Part shown: positions 8,115-14,693 of the stretch, piece by piece
How positions within the stretch are numbered: position 1 is the first letter of the stretch
How the letters are laid out: each line of letters begins with the position of its first letter
Assembly: GCF_023897065.1 (NCBI RefSeq)
Contig: NZ_JAMHIV010000012.1
Span: 124,001 to 188,000, forward strand
Length of the DNA stretch: 64,000 bases
Source of the DNA: Crossiella sp. SN42
GTDB lineage: Bacteria > Actinomycetota > Actinomycetes > Mycobacteriales > Pseudonocardiaceae
Direction of reading: 5' to 3'
Program-made: the position numbers and the translations under genes
Notes under the pieces: generated by a model
What the model saw: the letters and a program-made list of their open reading frames with translations, nothing else
What the model was told of the DNA's origin: nothing
Databases searched by the model: none

Positions 8115-8177
8115 TCAGCAGCCCGCGGCCGCGGTCACCAAGGGGCGAACGGAAGCTCCGGTCATCGTGGTGGACAT
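8115..8177 (-). CDS. Putative 20-residue leader peptide upstream of the MFS gene
   Basis: A short ORF encoding 20 residues (starts MSTTMTG, ends TAAAGC) with ATG 8177 preceded by GAGGAG at a six-base distance, a better ribosome site than many full genes here. It ends about 115 bases before the MFS start on the same strand. It could be a translated upstream ORF that controls the transporter by attenuation, or a small peptide in its own right. No family is recognised. The call rests on the ribosome site and position alone. Confidence 0.4.
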   Translation of the reverse strand: MSTTMTGASVRPLVTAAAGC

Positions 8178-8349
8178 CAGTGCTCCTCAGTTCCCCAGGC
8201 GGACGGGATGCCGCCACCGCGTCAAGCCAGTGCCGTATGAGCCAACGTTGGCCTTGTAGTGCCTCGGATCGAGGATGGCACAGGTCTCCTCGAACGCGAC
8301 GTCTGAAATCCGCCAGCATGCTCGCGGTCGGTCGGCCGAGAATCCGCTC

Positions 8350-8991
8350 ATGATCGCTGTAGCGCAGGGAATCCGCATCCGGCACCGCGGGCATGAGCCG
8401 CGGGTCCATCCCACCGCCTACGTCGCCCCGACGGCCACGCTCGTCGGTGATGTCCGCGTGGGGCCGAGGGCGCGGGTGATGTACGGCGCGGTGCTCGATG
8501 CCGAGGGGTCTCGGATCGAGGTCGGGGAGGCGGCGGTGATCTGCGAGAACGCCGTGTTGCGCGGGTCTGCGGTCGCCGGCGATCAGCCGGTGCTTGTCGA
8601 CGATCACGTCTTCGTGGGGCCGCATGCCACGCTGCTGGGTTGTGCGGTCGGCAGGTGCGTCTACGTGGCGACCGCGGCGACGATCCTGCAGAGCGCACGG
8701 TTGGGGGCCGGTTCGGTTGTCGCTGTCGGCGCGCTCGTCCATGCGCGCACCGTTTTGCCGGACGAGTACTTCGTGCCGCCGCACACCGTGGCGCTTGACA
8801 CGCCGGTGCGGCTGCTGGCGCCTGGCGACCCGGGCCTGGCCGAGGCCGTCGGGCGGGTGGGCTTCGCGCAGGTGGCGTTCGGCGTCGACGCGGAGTGGAC
8901 CGACCGGATCAGCCGGTACGAGCGCATCGCGGAGGTGCGCGTCGCCGAGTTCGGCACGCACGCGGACGATGAGGTTCTAGATCTCGGCTAG
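8350..8991 (+). CDS. Left-handed beta-helix (hexapeptide repeat) protein, gamma-carbonic-anhydrase-like without Zn ligands
   Basis: A 213-residue protein built of hexapeptide repeats (ATLVGDVRVGPRARVMYGAVLDAEGSRIEVGEAAVICENAV and on, described here only by its repeats). It follows the layout of gamma carbonic anhydrase/PaaY/YrdA proteins, but where those have two zinc-binding His in GHxxxxHGC this one reads GPHATLLGC, so the metal site looks lost. The start is set at ATG 8350, where similarity to the fold begins; the frame is open to 8275. An acyltransferase or scaffold role is possible. It stands alone between an MFS gene and an IS remnant. Confidence 0.7.
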   Translation: MIAVAQGIRIRHRGHEPRVHPTAYVAPTATLVGDVRVGPRARVMYGAVLDAEGSRIEVGEAAVICENAVLRGSAVAGDQPVLVDDHVFVGPHATLLGCAVGRCVYVATAATILQSARLGAGSVVAVGALVHARTVLPDEYFVPPHTVALDTPVRLLAPGDPGLAEAVGRVGFAQVAFGVDAEWTDRISRYERIAEVRVAEFGTHADDEVLDLG

Positions 8992-9081
8992 CGCCGCATC
9001 AGCGCCCCTTGTGCTGTGCTGCGGTGAGGTGCCGTCCGGATTCCACTTCGGCGGCGCGCGCGTCCGGCAGGCTGTGCCGGT

Positions 9082-9308
9082 GTGGCAGAGCGCGTGCGTG
9101 GGATCGATGACGGCGAGGGCAGGCGGCTGCTGCGGATCATCCGTAGGGCACCGGGTCGGTGGTGACCTGGCGCCGGGCGCAGCTGGCGCTGTTGTCCGCA
9201 CAGGGCATACCCGTGGCGAAGACCGCCGAGGTGACGTTCACCGGCGCGGACCGGGTCCGGGATGTGATCCACAACTTCAACGCTGACGGCTTCGACTCAG
9301 GACACTAG
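9082..9308 (+). pseudogene. IS630-family transposase remnant (N-terminal HTH, frameshifted)
   Basis: Translation from GTG 9082 begins VAERVRGIDDGEGRRLLRII, then a one-base deletion near 9138 (AGGGCACC where AGGGGCACC would keep frame) moves the rest to another frame. That frame continues TGSVVTWRRAQLALLSAQG, then PVAKTAEVTFTGADRVRDVI and HNFNADGFDS, and stops at 9308. This is the well-known N-terminal helix-turn-helix of actinobacterial IS630-type transposases. The DDE catalytic domain is absent. Evidence is by remembered family similarity. It is a dead relic of an insertion, and no terminal inverted repeats could be assigned. Confidence 0.8.
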
Positions 9309-9318
9309 GTTCCAGCTC

Positions 9319-10473
9319 GTGCCGAACTCCGACCGGGCCATGTGGCCGTTGTACGCCGCCGGGTTCACCACCGCCTTCGGCGCGCACGGCATCGCGGCCA
9401 ACCTGGGCGGCTCGGCCGAGGACGCGGTCACCTCCCTGCTGGTGCTGGGCGGTCTGCTCGCCCTCTACGACGGCGCGGAGGTGGTGCTCAAGCCGGTGTT
9501 CGGCTCGCTGGCCGACCGGATCGGCGGCAAGCCGGTGCTGCTGGGCGGCCTGATCGCCTTCGCCGTGGCCTCCGGCCTGTACGCGGTCGCGGACAGCCCC
9601 GGCTGGCTGTGGGCCGCCCGCCTCGGTCAGGGCGCGGCGGCCTCGGCCTTCTCCCCCTCGGCCTCGGCGATGGTCGCCCGGCTGAACCCGGCGGCCAGGC
9701 GCGGCCGCGCCTTCGGCAGTTACGGCTTCTACAAGTCCATCGGCTACACCCTCGGCCCGCTGCTCGGCGGCGTGCTGGCCTGGGCGGGGGGCCTGTGGCT
9801 GCTGTTCACGGTGATGGCGGCCTGCGGCGCGGCCGTCGCGGTGTGGGCCGCCATCACCGTGCCCGCCGTGCCCCCGCTGCCCCGCCAACGGCAGACCGTC
9901 GCGGACCTCGCCCGCCGTCTGACCGACCGCTGCTTCCTCGCCCCGGTCGCCGCCCTGGCCGCGGCCACCGCCGCGCTCTCCGTGGGCGTCGGCTTCCTGC
10001 CGGTCTCCGGCGCGGCGGCCGGTCTCGGCGCCATCGCCACCGGCGCCGCGGTCTCCGTGCTGGCCGCCACCGCCGCGATCGTCCAGCCCACCGCGGGCCG
10101 GGCCCTGGACGCCGGCCGCCTGAGCACCCGCACCGGACTGCGCGCCGGACTGCTCCTCACCGCGGCTGGGTTGGCCGCGGCGATCCTGCCCGGTCTGCTC
10201 GGCGTGTTGCTGGCCGCCGCGCTGATCGGCGCCGGCACCGGCCTGGTCACCCCGCTCGGCTTCGCCGCCCTGGCCGCGGCCACGCCCGAGGAACGTATGG
10301 GGCAGACGATGGGCGCGGCGGAGGTGGGGCGGGAACTGGGCGATGCCGGGGGGCCGCTGCTGGTGGCGGGGGTGGCGACGGTCGCCACGCTGGGCTACGG
10401 GTTCGCGGCGCTGGCGGTCCTGGTTGCGGTGGTTCCGCTCAGCGGAGCGCCACGCTCTACAAAGGAAGGGTGA
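9319..10473 (+). CDS. MFS transporter
   Basis: A 384-residue membrane protein with about 12 spans; GTG start at 9319, with ATG 9340 as an alternative. The motif GSLADRIGGKPVLLGG is the MFS loop 2-3 signature, followed by ARLGQGAAASAFSPSASAMVAR. It begins right after the IS630 remnant, so its original upstream region may have been replaced. It overlaps the patatin gene by four bases (GTGA). Substrate unknown; a drug or metabolite exporter is most likely. Confidence 0.85.
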   Translation: MPNSDRAMWPLYAAGFTTAFGAHGIAANLGGSAEDAVTSLLVLGGLLALYDGAEVVLKPVFGSLADRIGGKPVLLGGLIAFAVASGLYAVADSPGWLWAARLGQGAAASAFSPSASAMVARLNPAARRGRAFGSYGFYKSIGYTLGPLLGGVLAWAGGLWLLFTVMAACGAAVAVWAAITVPAVPPLPRQRQTVADLARRLTDRCFLAPVAALAAATAALSVGVGFLPVSGAAAGLGAIATGAAVSVLAATAAIVQPTAGRALDAGRLSTRTGLRAGLLLTAAGLAAAILPGLLGVLLAAALIGAGTGLVTPLGFAALAAATPEERMGQTMGAAEVGRELGDAGGPLLVAGVATVATLGYGFAALAVLVAVVPLSGAPRSTKEG

Positions 10474-11420
10474 CCCACACCGTTCTGCAGCTGCTCCGCG
10501 ACCGCAAGCGCCAGGGCAGCACTCCCGGCCACCGCGAGGACAACGCCCGCCTGGCGCTCCTGATCGAGGGCGGCAGCTCGCGCGGCGCATACTCCAGCGG
10601 CATGACCGTGCCCATCGAACAACTGGGCCTGCTGCCGATGTTCGACGCCGTCTACGGCAGCTCAGCCGGTGCGCTCAACGCGGCCTGGCTGCTGTGCGGC
10701 CGCGCGGAAAGCACCATGCACGCCTGGTGGGACCCGGTGGTCATGGGCACCACCATCAGCCTCCGGCGGGCGCTGCGCCTGCGGCCCGTGGTGGACACCC
10801 GGTTCCTGGTGCACACCGTGTACACCCAGATCATGCCGATGGGGTTCCAGGAGATCCTGGACAACCCGGTGGAGTTCCACCCGATCGCCACCGACGCGCG
10901 CACCGGCCAGGCCGTCGACCTGCACCCGCGGCTCCGCGACCAGGCCGGCATCCAGGCCGCGCTGCGCGCCTCCACCGCGATGCCCATCCTCGCGGGCGAA
11001 CCGGTCGAGTTCGACGGGCGGTCGCTGGTCGACGCCGGGCTGAGCGAGGCCATCCCGGTGCGCACCGCGCTCGCGCAGGGGGCCACGCACATCCTCGCGC
11101 TGCGCACCCGGCGCGCGGACGAGACCTCCGCACCGCCCTCCCTCGGTGAGCGCCTGGTGGCCTCGCGCTGGTTCGCCCGGCACGCCCCAGGAGCCCTCGA
11201 TCCCTGGCTGCGCGGCAACCTCATCCGGGCGGAGGAGGAACGCCTGCTGGCCTCGCACCCCGCGACCCTGCAGATCCGGCCGCCGCTGGGCAGCGCGCGC
11301 ATCGGCCGCACCGAGCGCCGTCCGCACCTGCTGCGCGCCGCGGTCGACGCGGGACGGCGGGCGGCCATGGCCGAACTGGCGGGCTGCGTCGAGGAACCGC
11401 TGCCCGGTTCGCCAAGATGA
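10470..11420 (+). CDS. Patatin-like phospholipase (RssA/YjjU type)
   Basis: A 316-residue cytoplasmic protein starting at GTG 10470 behind AAAGGAAG. The anion-hole motif GGSSRGAYSSG, nucleophile Ser65 in GSSAG and Asp188 in VDAG form the Ser-Asp dyad of patatin hydrolases. Bacterial relatives hydrolyse phospholipid or acyl esters, but a specific substrate cannot be read. It is coupled to the MFS gene before it and overlaps the leader of the hydrolase after it, so the three genes are likely co-transcribed. Confidence 0.85.
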   Translation: MTHTVLQLLRDRKRQGSTPGHREDNARLALLIEGGSSRGAYSSGMTVPIEQLGLLPMFDAVYGSSAGALNAAWLLCGRAESTMHAWWDPVVMGTTISLRRALRLRPVVDTRFLVHTVYTQIMPMGFQEILDNPVEFHPIATDARTGQAVDLHPRLRDQAGIQAALRASTAMPILAGEPVEFDGRSLVDAGLSEAIPVRTALAQGATHILALRTRRADETSAPPSLGERLVASRWFARHAPGALDPWLRGNLIRAEEERLLASHPATLQIRPPLGSARIGRTERRPHLLRAAVDAGRRAAMAELAGCVEEPLPGSPR

Positions 11421-11443
11421 GGTCGACACCTCAGGAGGTCGCC

Positions 11444-12295
11444 ATGCCCGATCCCGCTCTTGGCACCAGCAAGACCGTCACCCTGCCCAGCGGCCAGCTC
11501 GCCTACACCGAGCGCGGCGACGGCAGGCCGGTGCTGTTCGTGCACGGCCTGCTGGTCAACGCCAACCTGTGGCGCAAGGTCGTGCCCGCCGTCGCGGAGG
11601 CCGGTTTCCGTTGTCTCGCACCGGACCTGCCGCTGGGCGCGCACCGGGTGCCGATGCCGGCTGAGGCCGACCTGACGCCGCCCGGCGTGGCCAGGCTGAT
11701 CGCGGAGTTCCTGGACGCGCTCGACCTGACCGAGGTCACCATCGTGGCCAACGACACCGGTGGCGCGCTCACCCAGATCCTGATGGCCAACCACCCGGAG
11801 CGGATCGGCCGGGTGGTGCTGACGCCGTGCGACGCGTTCGAGGTCTTCCTGCCCCAGCCCTTCACCCGGCTGCCCACCCTGGCCCGGCTGCCCGGCGCGA
11901 TCTGGATGGCCAGCCGACTGCTCCAGCTGCCGGTCCTGCGGCGGCTGCCGACCGCGTTCGGCTGGCTGAGCAAGCACGGCATCCCCGCCGAGGTCCTCGA
12001 CTCCTACCTGCGGCCCATCCGCGACAGCGCCGCGATCCGCCGCGACGCCAAGCGGTTCATCACCGGCATCCACCACCGGCACACCCTGGCCGCGGCCAAG
12101 GCGCTGCCCCGGTTCGACAAGCCGGTGCTGCTGGTCCGCGCGGCCGACGACCGGATCTTCAAGCCCCCGCTCTTCGACCGGCTCGCCGCGATCCTGCCGG
12201 ACGCGCGGCTGGTCACCGTGGACGACTCCGGCACCTTCGTCCCGGAGGACCAGCCCGCGGAGCTGGCCCGGTTGGTCGTCGAGTGGCAGCGGTGA
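11444..12295 (+). CDS. Alpha/beta hydrolase with Asp nucleophile and no catalytic His
   Basis: A 283-residue alpha/beta-fold protein. ATG 11444 is chosen because CAGGAGG lies just before it. FVHG gives the oxyanion hole. The nucleophile elbow is ANDTGGA with Asp104, as in haloalkane dehalogenases and epoxide hydrolases rather than Ser esterases. At the usual catalytic His the sequence reads SGTFVPEDQP, with Thr in place of His. It may be a non-hydrolytic member or use another residue. It is co-oriented with the MFS and patatin genes and convergent with arsC. Confidence 0.75.
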   Translation: MPDPALGTSKTVTLPSGQLAYTERGDGRPVLFVHGLLVNANLWRKVVPAVAEAGFRCLAPDLPLGAHRVPMPAEADLTPPGVARLIAEFLDALDLTEVTIVANDTGGALTQILMANHPERIGRVVLTPCDAFEVFLPQPFTRLPTLARLPGAIWMASRLLQLPVLRRLPTAFGWLSKHGIPAEVLDSYLRPIRDSAAIRRDAKRFITGIHHRHTLAAAKALPRFDKPVLLVRAADDRIFKPPLFDRLAAILPDARLVTVDDSGTFVPEDQPAELARLVVEWQR

Positions 12296-12301
12296 CCGGG
12301 G

Positions 12302-12712
12302 TCAGGCGGCAGGCGAGGTCAGCTCGGCCAGCAGCGCGGTGACGCGGCGGTCGATCTCGTCGCGGATCGGCCGGACGTGCTCGACGCCCTTGCCAGCCGG
12401 GTCGGCCAGCGCCCAGTCCAGGTAGCGCTTGCCGGGGAAGACCGGGCAGGCGTCGCCGCAGCCCATGGTGATCACCACGTCGGCGGCCCGGACGGCCTGC
12501 TCGGTCAGCGGTTTGGGGAACTCGCCGGAGAGGTCAAGGCCGAGCTCGGCCATGGCCTCGACCACCGCCGGGTTGACCGAGTCGGCCGGAGCCGAGCCCG
12601 CGGAGCGGACCGTGACCCGGCCCTGGGCGTGGTGGTGCAGCAGGGCGGCCGCCATCTGGGAGCGGCCCGCGTTGTGCACGCAGACGAAGAGCACCTCGGG
12701 CAGGTCGGACAC
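12302..12712 (-). CDS. arsC: Arsenate reductase, low-molecular-weight phosphatase fold
   Basis: A 136-residue enzyme starting at GTG 12712 behind AGGAG. The P-loop is C11-VHNAGRS, and two further cysteines (Cys85, Cys89 in MGCGDACP) fit a thioredoxin- or mycothiol-linked redox relay. It reduces arsenate to arsenite, which the adjacent ACR3 pump exports. It is the last gene of arsR-acr3-arsC. The open frame extends upstream into acr3 but the ribosome site and the fold both start here. Confidence 0.92.
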   Translation of the reverse strand: MSDLPEVLFVCVHNAGRSQMAAALLHHHAQGRVTVRSAGSAPADSVNPAVVEAMAELGLDLSGEFPKPLTEQAVRAADVVITMGCGDACPVFPGKRYLDWALADPAGKGVEHVRPIRDEIDRRVTALLAELTSPAA

Positions 12713-12720
12713 GACAGCTC

Positions 12721-13803
12721 CTAGTTCTTGACGGTGGTGCGCGGGTCTTCGGCGGTGAAGTGACGGCGGGCGCGCAGGGCGGCGTAGACCAGCGCGACCA
12801 GCACCGGCACCTCGATCAGCGGGCCGACCACCCCGGCCAGGGCCTGGCCGCTGGTGATGCCGAAGGTGGCGATCGCCACCGCGATGGCGAGCTCGAAGTT
12901 GTTGCCGGCCGCGGTGAACGCCAGTGTGGTGGTGCGTTCGTAGGACAGTCCGGCCGCCTTGCCGATGGCGAACGAGCCGAACCACATGAGCAGGAAGTAG
13001 GCCAGCAGCGGCAGCGCGATCCGGGCCACGTCCCACGGCCGGCTGGTGATCTGCCCGCCCTGCAAGGCGAAGAGCACCACGATGGTGAACAGCAGCCCGT
13101 ACAGCGCGAGCGGGCCGATGCGCGGCAGGAACCGGTTCTCGTACCAGTCCCGGCCCTTGGCGCGCTCGCCGAGGCGGCGGGTCAGGTACCCGGCCAGCAG
13201 CGGGATGCCGAGGAAGATCAGCACTGACCGGGCGATGGCCCAGCCGGAGACCGCCAGATCCGCTTGCGGCAGACCGAGCCAGCCGGGCAGCACGGTCAGG
13301 TAGAACCAGCCGAGCACACCGAAGGCGATCACCTGGAACACCGAGTTCAGCGCGACCAGCACCGCGGCGGCCTCGCGGTCCCCGCAGGCCAGGTCGTTCC
13401 AGATGATGACCATCGCGATGCACCTGGCCAGGCCCACGATGATCAGCCCGGTGCGGTACTCGGGCAGGTCCGGGAGCATCAGCCAGGCCAGCGTGAACAT
13501 CAGCGCCGGGCCGAGGATCCAGTTGAGCAGCAAGGAAAGCAGCAGCAGCCGCCGGTCGCCGGTGACGGTGTCCAGCCGGTCGTAGCGGACCTTGGCCAGC
13601 ACCGGGTACATCATCACCAGCAGCCCGAGCGCGATGGGCAGCGAGATGCCGTCGACCTGCACCGCGTCGATCGCCGCGCCCAGTCCGGGCAGGGCACGCC
13701 CCGCGCCGAGACCGAGCAGCATCGCGGCCAGGATCCACACCGGCAGGAACCGGTCCACAGTGGACAGTTTGCCCGGCACGCCGGGTCCGTCGGCGGCGCT
13801 CAC
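12721..13803 (-). CDS. acr3: Arsenite efflux permease, ACR3 family
   Basis: A 360-residue membrane protein with about ten spans. It carries the ACR3 marks GLARCIAMVIIWNDLACGD (conserved Cys for arsenite) and AGNNFELAIAVAIATFG (conserved Glu). It exports arsenite from the cytoplasm. Its start overlaps the arsR stop by four bases, and arsC follows after eight bases, so the three form an operon controlled by ArsR. Confidence 0.95.
   Translation of the reverse strand: MSAADGPGVPGKLSTVDRFLPVWILAAMLLGLGAGRALPGLGAAIDAVQVDGISLPIALGLLVMMYPVLAKVRYDRLDTVTGDRRLLLLSLLLNWILGPALMFTLAWLMLPDLPEYRTGLIIVGLARCIAMVIIWNDLACGDREAAAVLVALNSVFQVIAFGVLGWFYLTVLPGWLGLPQADLAVSGWAIARSVLIFLGIPLLAGYLTRRLGERAKGRDWYENRFLPRIGPLALYGLLFTIVVLFALQGGQITSRPWDVARIALPLLAYFLLMWFGSFAIGKAAGLSYERTTTLAFTAAGNNFELAIAVAIATFGITSGQALAGVVGPLIEVPVLVALVYAALRARRHFTAEDPRTTVKN
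13753..13765. repeat. 13-base palindromic word GTCCACAGTGGAC (copy 2)
   Basis: Exact copy inside the 5' part of acr3. Confidence 0.6.
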
Positions 13804-14165
13804 GCGGTGGCGGCCTGGGCCGGGGTCATCAGGACCGCGGACAGGGTCTGCAACATGCTCGGCCGCACCCGGTAGTAGATCCAGGTCCCGCGCCGCTCGC
13901 CGTCGATGACCCCGGCCTCCCGCAACACCTTCAGGTGGTGGGAGATGGTCGGCCCGGTCAGCTCGAAGGCGTCGGTCAGGTCGCAGACGCAGGCCTCACC
14001 GCCGGCATGGGAGGCGATCAGCGAGAGCAGGCGCAGCCGCACCGGGTCGCCGAGGGCCTTGAACACCCTGGCCAGCTCCGCCGACTGGCTCTCGGTCAGC
14101 GGCTCGCGCATCAGCGGCGAGCAGCACAGCGTCTCCTGTGCGATCACCGGCAGCTGTTTCGACAT
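13800..14165 (-). CDS. arsR: ArsR-family arsenic-responsive repressor
   Basis: A 121-residue winged-helix repressor (ALGDPVRLRLLSLI, TGPTISHHLKVLREAGVI, RRGTWIYYRV). Cys59 and Cys61 lie in ACVCDLT, the metal-box helix, and Cys14-Cys15 near the N-terminus may complete the As(III) site. It heads arsR-acr3-arsC and diverges from the ArsI-like gene; the 80-base gap holds a palindromic operator candidate. It should release DNA on binding arsenite or organoarsenicals. Confidence 0.93.
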   Translation of the reverse strand: MSKQLPVIAQETLCCSPLMREPLTESQSAELARVFKALGDPVRLRLLSLIASHAGGEACVCDLTDAFELTGPTISHHLKVLREAGVIDGERRGTWIYYRVRPSMLQTLSAVLMTPAQAATA

Positions 14166-14217
14166 ATCTCTATCTTGACAGACCTCTATCCAGACGGCAA
14201 TGTGGGCCCTGCTTGAT

Positions 14218-14231
14218 TAGATGAACATCTA
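14218..14231. promoter_or_regulatory. Probable ArsR operator
   Basis: A perfect inverted repeat TAGATG-AA-CATCTA in the gap between arsR and the arsI-like gene, right before the arsI ribosome site (AAGGAG). A related CTCTATC word occurs twice nearer arsR (about 14168 and 14184). A TTGACA hexamer at about 14174 may belong to the arsI promoter. Confidence 0.6.
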
Positions 14232-14245
14232 TCCAAGGAGACGTC

Positions 14246-14668
14246 ATGTCCCGTGTCCAGCTGGCCCTGCGAGTGTCCGACCTGGACGCCTCGATCGCCT
14301 TCTACACCAAGCTCTTCGGCGTCGAACCGGCCAAGCTCCGCCCCGGCTACGCCAACTTCGCCATCGCCGAGCCGCCGCTGAAGCTGGTGCTGCTGGAAGG
14401 CGAGCCGGACCAGGAGACCGCGCTGGACCACCTCGGCGTGGAGGTCGAGACCAGCGAGCAGGTCGACCGGGCCACCGAACGGCTGGCCTCCCTGGGCCTG
14501 TTCACCGCGGTGGAGAACGACACCACCTGTTGCTACGCGGTGCAGGACAAGGTGTGGGTGCACGGGCCGGGCCGGGAGCCGTGGGAGGTCTACGTGGTCA
14601 AGGAGGACTCGGCCGCCTTCGGCGAGGACGTCCCGCCCACGGTCCAGGCCGCGGCCTGCTGCAAGTGA
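14246..14668 (+). CDS. arsI: ArsI-like organoarsenical C-As lyase / CadI-like dioxygenase
   Basis: A 140-residue vicinal-oxygen-chelate protein. Gln5, His62 and Glu114 fit the ArsI Fe(II) triad, and adjacent Cys95-Cys96 in NDTTCCYAVQDKVWV match the trivalent-arsenic-binding pair. ArsI cleaves methyl- or phenylarsenite to arsenite. A C-terminal AACCK adds another Cys pair. It is divergent from arsR-acr3-arsC, so arsenite it releases could be pumped out by ACR3. CadI proteins share this fold, so a metal-sequestering role is an alternative. Confidence 0.85.
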   Translation: MSRVQLALRVSDLDASIAFYTKLFGVEPAKLRPGYANFAIAEPPLKLVLLEGEPDQETALDHLGVEVETSEQVDRATERLASLGLFTAVENDTTCCYAVQDKVWVHGPGREPWEVYVVKEDSAAFGEDVPPTVQAAACCK

Positions 14669-14693
14669 TCCTGCACCGTCGGCTGGGCTGAGC

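Noticed and set aside
9011-9286. A 91-codon plus-strand ORF over the IS630 relic
   Set aside because: It runs in a frame other than the two that carry the transposase similarity and has no recognisable content.
12302-13738. A 478-codon frame joining arsC with sequence antisense-like to acr3 coding frame
   Set aside because: Only the last 136 codons encode ArsC; the ribosome site at 12713-12725 and GTG 12712 set the true start, and acr3 occupies the rest in another frame.
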